The notes under the pieces: model-generated
The model's input: only the letters and a program-made list of their open reading frames with translations
Databases searched by the model: none
What the model was told of the DNA's origin: nothing
In this document: in pieces, positions 48,312-60,420 of the stretch
Layout of the letters: each line of letters begins with the position of its first letter
How positions within the stretch are numbered: position 1 is the first letter of the stretch
Translations under genes and position numbers: made by a program
NCBI GenBank assembly: GCA_003254925.1
Contig: QANZ01009168.1
Location: forward strand, 62,001-126,000
Direction of reading: 5' to 3'
Length of the DNA: 64,000 bases
From: Chamaecrista fasciculata
Lineage: Eukaryota > Streptophyta > Magnoliopsida > Fabales > Fabaceae

Positions 48312-48516
48312 TTGTTCATTGGTATCTCTGATTTTTTTTACCATTTTGATGTGCAAAAGTTAACTTCTTACTCCTTTGATCGATATGTCCACAAAGGATT
48401 TTGGTGTTGACAATTTGTATTGTTGAATTTGAGCGAAAGTTGAAGCGTAGGCGAATGCTATGTATGTTTTATATGGACGTTAATGGTTTGCAGTTCTGAC
48501 TCCGATGCCAAGAGAT

Positions 48517-48568
48517 ATATTAGTCCAATTTCATTTCTACCCATATTAGTCCAATTTCATTTCTACCC
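48517..48568. repeat. Exact tandem duplication of 26 bp
   Basis: The unit starting ATATTAGTCCAATTTCATTT occurs at 48517-48542 and 48543-48568 with no differences, just beyond the CHCH gene stop codon. Confidence 0.85.
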
Positions 48569-48885
48569 ATTTTTACGAATTTTGTTCATTGATGCACTCT
48601 ATCAATCATGATAGAGAGAATATTAAACACATCTTTTGGTATGACCAATCATAGAAGAGAGAAAATGTAAATCAAGTTTCTAATTAGAGGAATCTTATAA
48701 CAAACACATAAGGAACTTTGCCTAAGTTTTTTTCTTGAAAAAAATTAAGCACAGCATACCAAATTAGTAGCTAACGAAGCATACGTTATTATCTATCCTA
48801 GAGGTACGAAGAAAAAGAAAGTGGAGTGTGTAGATAGTAGCATTTTATGGTAACCTGTAGAGTTTATTTATGTGTATCTTAACTA

Positions 48886-49201
48886 GGCAAAAAAAAAAAA
48901 AAAGGACGCGTTAAGAGTAACATGTAGTTCCCAATGTTTTTTGGTGTTAATTTTGTTTCCAATATTTCACATTTTAGTTAATTTCATCATTTGACTATCT
49001 TCTTTCAATAAATTAATGACAAATTTTATCTTAATTTTCAATTCGAGTTTATTTTTCTATCAATTTTATATTACATATCCTGAGCTACGTAGATTATTTG
49101 ACTAAAGTAAGAGCAAAAAAATTAAATTGAGCAAAATGTGAAATATTGGAGATGATATTAAAAGTTGATGTAAAATTTGTGAATTAAAAAGGTGCTTTGC
49201 C
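48886..49201. mobile_element. Second, diverged copy of the LRB-intron MITE family
   Basis: Length 316 bp against 319 bp. It starts GGCAAAA and ends TTTGCC, with the same internal order: CAATATTTCACATTTTAGTT, ATCTTCTTTCAATAAATTAA, GAGTTTATTTTTCTATCAAT, GACTAAAGTAAGAGCAAA. No target duplication remains, so it is older than the copy at 21176. Confidence 0.75.
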
Positions 49202-49243
49202 ATTTTTGTCTGATGGTCATGTAAAATTTATTAAATATTCTTG

Positions 49244-49509
49244 GTGCATATTTTTTTTTTTTTTTTTTTGTAATCAACAAAGAGCAAGACAGTTAAAACA
49301 TAAAACAGAAAAAGCTTACAATAGGTGGGGATACTAATAAGAAGGGACCTAGGGACAAGAGGGGATAATTTAACATTACAGATGCATAAATCCACATCAG
49401 TCCCATTGAGGAGGGAGAAGAGTTTAGTCTCAGCATTGGCACAAGGGAAGCAGAGGGAAGAACAAGGATGAGATGAGAATATCTTTTGTATCTCAGCATT
49501 AGTGCATAT
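49244..49509 (-). mobile_element. Retroposed LINE-like fragment, minus orientation
   Basis: A run of 19 T (49251-49269; the poly(A) tail on the minus strand) preceded in that sense by CTCTTTGTTGATTAC. GTGCATAT flanks the unit at 49244-49251 and 49502-49509, consistent with a short target duplication. About 250 bp, 5'-truncated, no domain readable. Confidence 0.55.
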
Positions 49510-50490
49510 CTTTTGTATCTTCTGTATAATACATTATCTATTGACTAAAAAGAAAAGTTTATTTACATGCGAGTCATTCTCCTGTTTATTCCAATCCTAT
49601 ATTATTTTCAAAACCATGAACCAGTTTATCAGAAATGCCATCTATATTCAGATTATATTCGCCCGGGAGGAAAAGGAAAATGGATGCGATCTGTAGGCAA
49701 CAAAAAGTCAAAAACATAACATCGTCATTCGTCCGAAATTGTAATGCTAATTTACTATGTACAAACAAATACATGATGTGTAATTCAGGCCAAAAAAAAA
49801 ANAAAAAAAAAAAAAACATGGTGTGTAATACAATATTAACTTTCCGGCAATAGTCTTTTTTCGTTTTTTTTGGTAGACCGGCAGCAGTCTTTCTAAATAG
49901 AAAGTCATCCTGTTTTCTATTTTGATAAACAAACATCTTTAACTGTCAGTACATGCCTCAATTTGCTAGTCCTCTCTAATAATAATAAAAAAAAATCTTT
50001 AAAAGGACTGCATTTCAATTTTCGTCGGCTCAGACAAACACTTGCAGAGATACTGAGCAAATTCAACTAATCGACTTGGATACTTCGAAGCATCAAAGCA
50101 CCTGTCACTTCCCATTTGAAGCCATTATTCTTGTCTTTATTGGATCAGCTTCCCCGTTGCTAGATTGATTCATGACACTCAATACAGCATGACAGGTCTT
50201 CTCAACCGAAGACAGCGTGAAATTCTGGTTTAATTTGAAGCCCAAGCTTCTTCGTGTTGTATCCAACGTTCAAATCAGAAGATCCAGATTTGGTTGGTCA
50301 TCTCTTTCTCCATCCAATCTTTTATTTCCGCAACTCAAACCTTTCTACATTAAATCATTAGCCAGAGCTCAAGATGTTAATACAATCTTAGATACACTCC
50401 AAGCAAATTGGTGGTGTTGGGCTGTTGGCTTTGGGTTGGGTACCACAAGGGAAGGAATGCCAAGCTGTATAGCCTTGATCTCGGACTTAC
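49510..50490. other. Intergenic and 3' UTR of the SPA1-like gene
   Basis: N at 49802 inside a long A-run, probably a length-uncertain homopolymer. The part next to 50490 is likely 3' UTR of the minus-strand SPA gene. The open frame 50217-50540 is antisense to it. Confidence 0.4.
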
Positions 50491-53400
50491 TTAAACGATC
50501 TGTAACACTTTTATACACCCACTTGAATTGGCAGCAATAACCATGTCTGATCTCCCCTTCCAGCACACACTTGAGACGAATTGACCATTGTCATCATCAG
50601 TCTCTCTACCAGATATGGGATCCATGGACCCAAACTTGTGCGAAGTGATTGGCATGGGAAGAGATCGGTAGTAGGCATAAACCTGAAAGCAAACACAGTA
50701 TCATGCAAATAACAGTTTAGTATCAAACCAATATGCTTTTAGAGAAATACCCTAACCAGACAGAACTGATTCCATCCAAGAATCTATTAATTTTACAACT
50801 AATGCGCGACAATTAATATATACCTCATTTGTTTCTGAACCACATGCTATATATCCATCAGAGACTGATAAACCCACAAAATTCTGTCAAAGCAAGAGGT
50901 CAAAGATGGGTCAGTTCGATTAAAAAAAAGAGATATTTGTCTGGTATGCTTCCTTTATGAGTTGTTTGTCACAGCTGTGAACTTGAAAATTTTGGGCAAA
51001 GAAATCTGGAGTTCATGAAAATATAAATATTCAAACCATCAACGAGATTATGATGATCCATCTAACACTAAAAAAGAATGTAAATTTATTGAATTATTTT
51101 AAAAGAAATCAAGAATGCTGTGACAAGCAGACAATCAAAGGTGTCAGAACATAAATAATAGCCAATGTAATAAAATTTAGATCAAACCTTCTCATTAGTA
51201 TGTCCTGAAAGGGTTAAGCTGCAAGCGTTAGGGGATGGAACCACAGAAGAGGTTTTGTTGAGATCCCAAATCTTTAACGTATTATCAGTAGAAGCAGAAA
51301 CTAGTGTTCCAGAATCTAAGAATTTTACATAGCTTACAGCTTTATCATGGCCAACCAACATACACCAAGGACTTCTTAGATTGCGAAGATCATAGCAATA
51401 GGTTGTGTAATCCGCAGAACCAAAGGCCAGCAAATGAGAGGAATGAGCAGAGAATTGAACACAGCAGACATTAGCAAGATTCCTGATGGTTCCTAAACAG
51501 TTTTTCTACACAAGGAATTTGAATTGTATCAGTTCATTCTTTAATTAGTAGCTTAAGCTCAATGAAGTGGAAATGTGATTCAAAATTTGTCCATACAATG
51601 TAGAAACTCATTATCATTCAATCAGTTCACCGCATGATACATCTTGTCATACTAATCAATGTACAGAAAAAGAGCCCAAATCTTTAACAAGCTAGCATTC
51701 ACTATACTCTTGCAAAAAAAAAAAGGCTTCCAATAACTTCTTGATATGGAAAAAAGAAATTTTGTGTGATTTTTTTTTTTTAAATTCCTCTCTCTGAGGG
51801 GGAAATTTTGTAAAACTTGGATTTGATGCTTGTGATATGATAAATAGAGACAGCCAATTTTCTGATTTTCACATAGTGTTTCAGGCCTCAGGGTCACAAA
51901 AACTGAGAAAACAACAATCAATTATGGTGTAACCCTAATTTCTTTAATTACTGATTATTTGTCAAGCAGAACCTGTGCGTCCACAGCCTTACATGCAGCC
52001 ATAAGTGTGCTTGTGTGCCTGTGTGTGAAAGGAAGCTTACCTCACTGATGCTCCACAACTTGACAGAACAATCATCACTTCCACTGGCAAGTTTTGTTGG
52101 GCATACTGGAGAAAAATCAACAGACCAAGCCCTCTTTCCGTGTTCAGTGTACTCAGAGAATTCTTGACCTGTAGTAGCATCCCATAACTGCAAATGCATT
52201 CAAGTGCACAATTAAGTAAGTTCCCAAGACTTTCTTTTGTGGGGGAGACAGAGGAAAAAGGGGATCACCAAAAGAGAAAAAAATAAAACAAAAGAAGAGT
52301 TATTTTAATTTGCAAATATCAGTTAATGAAATGTTAATGCCTATAAGAATACATGTGTTTCTTCATCTGCATGCACACACGATTTTATTTAAAAACTGAC
52401 TGTTTGGGTCTCTTTTTTATTTCTGCTTATCAACCGAAGCAACCCTGTTATATATAATATTTGTGAAGAAAACAATGGCTGTTCTCATGCAATTTGTATC
52501 AAGTACCAGTTTCGATGATTCCTAGAGTACTAGATGAACCAGGTTAAGAAATCAATCCCATAAACGAAATATATAGATATCTAACTTCAGATTGAATAGA
52601 TAATCTGATAAGCAAGTTAGAGTCAGGGAAACCAATATCCAAAAGCCAAGATACAAACAATGTACTAATTAGCTTATGTTAGGTTCCAAAGAAGACCCAC
52701 AAATCTTTGAGAAAATTAATAGTGTTTCTCCATTTCGAAGCAATTTAGGCCTATATATAAAAAGTGAATAACTGCATAGACTGTCAGATAAATTATTGCA
52801 TTTTGGTCAGAGCTGCATGTATTTCACGTAAGTAACAAATGGGTACACCAAAGAATGCTTTTCAGTGATAAAACAATAATTCAAATGGTGTCTCATATGA
52901 AAGATATACAAACCTTAACTACACCATCATAGTCTGTGGAGGCTAAATAGTTCTTAATATAGCTATTCCAGCAAACACAACTCAGCTTTGATTTGTTCGA
53001 CAACTCAGCTACTGGATAATGAATATCAACAGAGTCATTGAACAGTGAATTAAACTCAAAAATCTTTATTTTTTTTGATACTCCAGCAGCAGCAAAGAAA
53101 TCTTCATCTCGGTCAAAGCTCAGAGAGCAGATTACATTAGCAGGATTGTTAAAATCTGCATTTCTTAGTACGCCCCTGACTTCAAACTTGCTATAACGGG
53201 CATACTTGCACAAACCATCAAAAAAGATACCCATAGGATCTATGTTTCCAAGTTTTTCTTCATCTTTTGGAGCCACACAGTCGTTCTCACGATTTCTTAA
53301 TAAATATTTATCTGGGTGAGTTGCAGAACCTGTTTCAGGAATCTGAATCTTGGATCTCATGGAAAAGTAAGCACTTTCAAGCTGGGATATGTTTTTCATC

Positions 53401-56400
53401 AATCTAAATTCATTCCCATTACAGTTTGGAAGCAATGAGGGCACCATTTCTAAATGCAAAGGTTCTTTGTTAAGAGGCATAATCTCTTTTAGACAACTTG
53501 GTTCATTCTGCAAGCCAGATGGAACCAAGGATTTTCTTGAGCCGTGCCTTCTCTCCATCTCTTCAATATCTGATTCCAAGCATCTGATTTCACCAACCAA
53601 TTTGGAGGCATTGTTCTGCTTCTGCTCTTTTAATGAGATGAGGAAATGCAACAATATCTCTGATTCTGCATCCTCCTGATCAATACTTGATGATATATCC
53701 TCACTATAAACCTCCTGCAATCCATTCATTACTTCAGATTGCAGGATTTCCCTGTTGAGCAACAGGCTGTAAGTTTGCAAGATTATAATAGTGTAGTTCA
53801 GATTAAGTTCCACAATTAAACGACTAGCAGCATATTTAACTAACTTTTGCTACATCTGTAGGCAATACCAAAAGAGTATGCCATCTTCCATAGACAGCTA
53901 GTGTTAGTTTGGCCCCTAAAGTTTAAAAAAATTATAAGTCCTCTGAAGATTAATTTGTCTTTAATATCATCCCCATATTAAACCCACTAGTAGATAATTA
54001 ATATAGATGGGCAACATGAACTAACATAAAGCTGATAAAGTTATCAAGTGTCCAACTTATAAAGCACCATACCGCTTAGCAAAGCCACAACACAGTTACT
54101 ATTTTGGTACCCTATCATAGCATGTTTGAAAGACTAGGCATTTAATGGCCATAAGTCCATAATAGCTTCATGTAACAGAACAACCATAGTGGATTTAAAC
54201 TTTGGAGGACGATATTGATGACAAAATGCTCTTCAGAGGACTGAAATGAGATATTTAAACTTTGGAGGACTAGACTGAAGCAAAATGTATGTTTCAAGGA
54301 CTGAAGTATCAATCAACTTTAAGAGAATTTTAATTGTAACATAACATTTAGAGCGGGAGAGAGAGGGCGAAGGAAAAGATTCTGTTGAAGTGAATCTGAT
54401 AATAATTATGATAAGACAAGATAGCATTACCTTGTTGTTGGGCGTGACGATGGTTCAGGATGCAGCAACCAAAGACAAAATCCAGCTTCCTTGGGATTTT
54501 CAGATAGGAAACTTGGAGGAAGAATTCTATGATGAAGATCTGACATGGCCGCAATATGCTCTCCTTCAGAGTCAAAATGGCCAAGTAACTGAAATAATAA
54601 ACGACCTAAAATTTATCAGTTGACAACTTGAATGTTCACTTCAACTTTTTTTTTTGCCAAAGAATGTTCACTTAAACTATCAAACTATTTCAGTGAGCTC
54701 GACTAAGATACAATGTAGTAATTCGAAAAGGCCTTTCAGAAGTCAAACCAAGATGCTTTCAGTTATACCCATTATTTAACTGGAATAGTTGAAAAGATTT
54801 GAAATAATTCCCTCACATTTTGGTTCCCTCAAAAATGAGGCAGTGACATCAGTATGCAAAAAGTGAATATGAATAAAAATCATTACGAGATTGGGATTGC
54901 AATGCAACACATCTTAGTTAGTGATAAGTATTAAGTCCAGCTTCCATCATCCATAGTAGCAACTGTTTGACACAGAAGAAAACAGAAAAGGAGACACTAT
55001 AGACAAGGACGGTCTCACAAACACACTAACAGAAAATGCCTATGGGTATAATGTCATTAAACTACAGTTGTTTCCTGCACTGTGTAAGCTCTCTGTAACC
55101 ATCTTCTAAAATTGTTATGTCAAAAGGATGGAATATGCATTGGCTTTTTCTCATTTGGGTGCTTGCCACATTCACTAAGTTGGGAACCTCATGACTGACC
55201 ATTTGGGAAGTTGCACTCAAACGGGGGTTTAATCATTAGTAGCACTAAAACCAACTAATTTCTGTTTTGTATTTGACTTTATGAGAAAAGCTGGGTTTTT
55301 CGAAGAAAAGTAACAAACTATCCCAATGGGAGCAATCAAGACCATTGGTATTATTTATTCATTCTTCCACAAGTGAGTGAGTTGATAAATAATACAATTA
55401 CTGCATAAAATGAAACTTCAGAGAGCTGCTTATATTGCTAACTCAATACTCACACCAAGGATAGATTCAAAATTAAGGTAGATGTAAACTGTCTCATTGA
55501 TGCAACGGACATTTAACATCGATGAGGTGACAAGGTTGTAACATAAGTTTGCGTGATATTTTGGGGAGGGGTGTTAGCCTACAGAAATAAAAATTAAAAG
55601 AACTCTAATTTATTATAAATAAAATCAGAAATAGCAGTAAAGCATAAGAGCAGCTTCCTAATATCTGTACTTCGTATTTGGAAAGAGAAGGAAATTGTTA
55701 TTATTAAAAAATAAGTATTATAGAAGAGCACAAGGAAATTGCATCTGAATAATGAAAGAGGATGTCACCAACTTGAATACACACCTCAAAGAGAAGGACA
55801 CCGAGACAAAAGATATTTGACGATCTAGTGCAACCTCCCTCGGGGCTTGTATACCATGTGTCTTCCAGTCTTTCAGTTATAGAAATCAACTGCAAATGGC
55901 CTTCATTAGATATACAAGGGGTGCCATACATTCTCTGAATACCATGTTTAGAAAGTTGGACATCTTCCTCGTATTTGTTGCTATCTTGTGATCCAACTGC
56001 ATTGACTTTAATATCACTAGTAGTTTGAAAATATAAGTCAGCTCTTGGAAGAAACTGATTCCAACGCCTAGCAACTGTCAGATTCTCATGAAATTTTTGT
56101 TTCTTTGACCTCATATCACAAGATGGATAAAATACCTGCTCTGCCACCCTTTTTCCAACCAAAGACTCCTCTAAAGGAAGAACTTCAGAATTCACAACAT
56201 TACCTGATATCTGCTTGTGAATAGGCAACCCAAGGTACATGATCTGGTTTGATGGGAGCAATTTGATATAAGATGGGCGCAGGTTATGCAATGCAACTTC
56301 TTGTGAGTGAAAGCTATCAACCAGATCAACAATCTTTCTGAATATATACAACCGTTCAGCTTTGCTTACATTTTGGTTCCCAACTTTCAACCATTCTCTT

Positions 56401-57263
56401 AAAGTCACACCACTGCCGTCAGACCCTTTAGATCTTGGCACAACAGAACTATAAGAAGACGACTTGTCAGTTTTGGAACCAAAGCTCAGTGATACATTAG
56501 AGTCCACCTTATTAGTACCAATGCAAACCTTCATCTGATTCTGGTCTCCAGAGTCAACATGAAAACCATCAGAAGATGTATTTCTACATACAATACCCTT
56601 ACCTTTCAATGTATGCTTAACAAAATACTCAGAAAATCCTGACTTGGATATAATCTTTGTTCTTATTCCTTCATGAACAACACCTGCACCCTGTTTATTT
56701 TCCGCAGTTGTCACGTGTTCCATTACATTGCTCTGATCATCACTGAGCGGTTTTTTAGCTAACAATTCTTGGGAAGATGCAGACCCAATATCTCCGCAGG
56801 TATCAGATGTAGCCTGAACATGTTTTCCATACCCTGTGTGACTTAGTGAATTTCCCGCTCCTAAATCTCTACTTAGCGGATAAAGATGCCGCCATTGGTT
56901 CTGCCTATTATAAACTCTCTCTCTACTGTTTGATGTACCAATATCTAAGCTTGAGCCATTGTAACTTTTCACTGTTAGTTCTTCGACAATGAAACCACCA
57001 TCATCCAGAAAAAAGCCAGGTTGTGGATGCTCTGATGTTGTTACTGGGTTGACTGTTTCAACTACATTTTTACCCTGTCGTATGTCATCATATTCCTGAG
57101 GTGGGCTATGGGAGTAGTCGTTTTCCGCAGGAATCAGAATTTCTTGGGGTTTCAGCAATCTGCGGCTTTCGGGTTTTAATGAATACTCATCCTCTTTACT
57201 TTGATGTTGTGCACCCTCAACCACCTCCAATGATGTTACTTCATCAACCACTTCTTCGTTCAT
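50491..57263 (-). CDS. SPA1: SPA1-like protein (COP1 partner; kinase-like, coiled coil, WD40)
   Basis: Seven minus-strand exons form an uninterrupted 1063-residue protein: 57263-55785, 54588-54431, 53751-52914, 52187-52041, 51505-51188, 50883-50824 and 50682-50491; all introns are GT-AG with matching phase. The start gives [17 protein letters not shown], and [20 protein letters not shown] is a family mark. Residues about 285-555 form the kinase-like domain ([52 protein letters not shown]), in which the HRD catalytic loop is degenerate (HNLRPS). A coiled coil at about 575-620 ([20 protein letters not shown]) is followed by C-terminal WD40 repeats ([33 protein letters not shown]). The length is close to Arabidopsis SPA1 (1029). 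SPA proteins join COP1 in a CUL4-DDB1 nuclear ligase that degrades HY5-type factors in darkness and are inhibited by phytochromes and cryptochromes. The domain set fits SPA1/SPA2 better than the shorter SPA3/SPA4. Confidence 0.94.
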
Positions 57264-58074
57264 GTTGTAAAACTGACTTCATTCAAGTTGCATAACCACT
57301 GGCACGAAGTGAGCAAGTACCACATAAACTACTCATATACTACAGCTGGTTTTCCTCAGAGCAACTTTCAAGTTTTGGAAAGCATAAATTGAAAAGGAAC
57401 CTTCAAAAATAATAAGAAATTAGATATTAGTATTACAATAACATACACCCAAGGAAAAAAGGTAAAAACATGCAATTTTGCAGGACTGATGAATGAAATC
57501 GAGGCAAAGATAAAAGCAACTCTTGGAAGAGAATGCATTCAATGAAACATTTTAGCGGTGATAAAACCTAATAAGTAATTGCCCATAATATATACAAGGT
57601 GAATTGACGATTAATCAAATAATAACCACACCAAATCATGAAATCCGCTGTATTACATATTATGCTATGAACAAGAGATTGCAATCTTAACAAATTAAAA
57701 ATTAAGAAAGAAGCAGAGAAAACAAAACAAATAAAAATATTCTGCCAGTCAGATTTTTCTTTTTCTTTTTTTTGTAAAGGAAGCAGAGGGGACAGAAAGG
57801 AGAACGTGAGAGAAAGAAAAGAAGAACGTACTCAGAAGAAGACGATACTGTGCGCAAAATTAGGAGGCCTTTCGGCATAGAAAGGGAAGGCCTGAATGAA
57901 TGAAGAGATATCAAGGAAAAGAAAGAAGAGGATCTATTTGCTTTGCTTCTGTGAGTTGAGCAATAAGCAATAGTACGGTGAGCAAACCCAGAAACCGAAT
58001 GAAGATAACGGCAAGGGCCGGGCTCCGAAATTGTGTTCGATCCGACCGCATGAAATCGTCATCTTAACTTTTAA
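57264..58074. other. 5' UTR and promoter region of the SPA1-like gene
   Basis: Minus-strand leader. A GC-richer, GAAGAAGACG-bearing patch at 57825-58030 may hold the first untranslated exon, with a leader intron before the ATG at 57263, as common in SPA genes; I cannot fix the splice sites. Confidence 0.35.
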
Positions 58075-58418
58075 GAGCCTGTTTGGATAGGCTTTTCTGA
58101 TCTAAAAAGTACTTTTTTTTAATTAAAAAAGGTCTTTTATAAACATAAAATTTTGTTTAGGTAAATTTTTAAGAAAAATGAGAAGTTACAAAAACAGTTA
58201 AAATATAGCTTTTTTTAAGAAGTTGAATTTTGTAGATTCTACTTAAAGCACTTGCAAAAGCTATTCTTTTGGTTCATTTTATTAATTAAAAGTACTTTTG
58301 TCATTTTATATCCAAACAACTTTGATAATTAAAAATACTAATGCTTCACTCAAAAGACCTTATAAAAAAAAATTTGATAAATAAAGTTCTTTTTTCATAA
58401 GCTTATCCAAACGGGCTC
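58075..58418. mobile_element. 344-bp Tourist-like MITE with TAA duplication
   Basis: The TIRs are GAGCCTGTTTGGATAGGCTT (58075) and AAGCTTATCCAAACGGGCTC (to 58418), flanked by TAA at 58072-58074 and 58419-58421. The TIR style and 3-bp TAA duplication mark PIF/Harbinger-derived MITEs. It lies about 0.8 kb upstream of the SPA1-like start codon. Confidence 0.85.
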
Positions 58419-60420
58419 TAAATGTGATAATACCGTTCGCGTATTACTGTAATGTAAAAGCACCGTGAATTTTCTCTTATTACCAACAAATAACACGTGA
58501 TTTTCAATCACAAAACAAAACCCAAAAGAAAAATATTGCCATTATCTGAGTTCCTTGTAATGTTTATGAAGAATTTCTCAAATCACTTCTAAAAACTTTA
58601 CAAATATTAATCTCTGCTTCTGTCTAGCTCAATTAATAAAGAAGTTACACATTTTAATTCATTTGATTCAAGTTAATTTTTAAATTTTAAAACAGCTATT
58701 GTTAATACTCAATAGTTTGTCAGTTTTAATAATTTTGTTAATAACATTTTTTTTCCATTAATGACACTCTTTTTGGAGGAAAACTGGTGAAATATTGGAA
58801 TTCCAAACACACCCTTAGGAACTTTGCCTAAGAAAGTACTACGTCTCGAACCCATAAGCTTTGGAATGTTCATTAAGATCTATCCACAAAGCTATGAGCA
58901 AGTGTAGTGAAAACTGGTGAAATATGTAGTAACACTATTTTGTATAATTGAAACTCATAAACATCACTACATCAGCAACTAGTGAACTTAATCTATGTTA
59001 ATATTATTTTTAAATTATTAGATATCATAAGATCAATGAATAATCATTTTAACTATATTCTAAAATTTATTTTAATATCAAATATTTAATTATAATTATA
59101 ATTAAATTTTAAATTTTAACTTTTTAATTTATTACATATTATTTATATTTGACATAGCATGAGTCTAATTACTCTAAAAATTAGTCAATATATTTTGTCA
59201 TTCATTGTGGGGTAAAATCTTTTGCTATCCAAATTTTGTGTTGATCATATTGTATATAGAATTCTTCAATTTTAGAAAATGCATCTTTTGGGTCAGAACT
59301 CGGAAAAGCAAGAGTCCAGATTTTACAAACTACACAACAACACACTACAGTTAAAAAGAGCAATTTTAACTTAAAAGCAGTTTTATGTACCCAAAAATAA
59401 CTTAAAAGCAGTTTATTTGATGTTTGACCTGCTTTGTTTTGTTTACAAAGATTATTTTACATAGAAAGTTGATGAGAAGGAATGATTGTTGTAGTTTTAT
59501 CTTTTCATGTTAGCATTTTATTTTCCTTTTGTTTTTACTCATTCACGTGGCACCTAATAGGGGCCACTATCTGGTTAGTGAATAGTGATATTTCCATTTC
59601 GTGTTTTCCTCACTGGTCAAAGCCAAAGATCGTACTACTATAGTATCGATGTGTAAACTTTCATGGATGATCTTATTCCACGTCATTACGGGGCCCAACA
59701 ATAAATAAATAGCTCTAACGCGCAGTCCTCGTATTTCCTTTATTTTTTCCTTCCCTTAAAGGAAGGGATTGAATCCCTAACACTGACAGATTAAAAAAGT
59801 AAGCGATAAAGAGGAAACAAAACCAAAGAAACCATAGGCATCAGTTTGTGAGCTCTGTATTCAACCCCTCGGCCATATTTGATTGATATTTTAAAGAATT
59901 ACCCTTTAAAAATGCGCAGGAGGAAAGAAAACTAATAGCACATGCAAATTCGTTCTTGCTTCTCAAACATAACACCGAATTCTGGCTTCTACACATGACA
60001 CGACAACTTTCTAATGGCCACATACAACAAATTCGGGAGGTTTGTCCCCTTCCCCTTTTCGAAGAAAGAAAAGTATACACATACTTAGTCAAATCAATTA
60101 CCATCCGAAACATTTGAAAAGGCAAGGCTATAATATTCAGTAAAGCTCATTACAAGTATCAATCATGGGTCTACCAAGGAAGGAAAAGAAAAAAATTATG
60201 GGCATGTTTACCAAAGTCATCAAGTGCATCTCCTCACGTCTAGTTATCGTCACGGTAAAAAATCATATACCTAGATGTGCTGTGTAATTTAGTCTGTAGT
60301 TGAGCTACAATAAGATCTTGAAACTTTTGCAGTGAATTAAAAGCCTACGTATACTCTCTGCAAATAACAATTCTGCTAGAAAATGACCACAAAAGCTCAA
60401 AGAATTGCCTACTATGTTCT
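58419..60420. other. Intergenic DNA between the SPA1-like and carrier genes
   Basis: No gene recognised. The rightmost part (about 59840-60420) is likely 3' UTR of the minus-strand carrier gene. A repeated GTGAAAACTGGTGAAATAT string occurs near 58780 and 58905. Confidence 0.4.

Noticed and set aside
50217..50540. 107-codon plus-strand frame
   Set aside because: Antisense to the last exon and 3' flank of the SPA1-like gene, which has a clear protein match.
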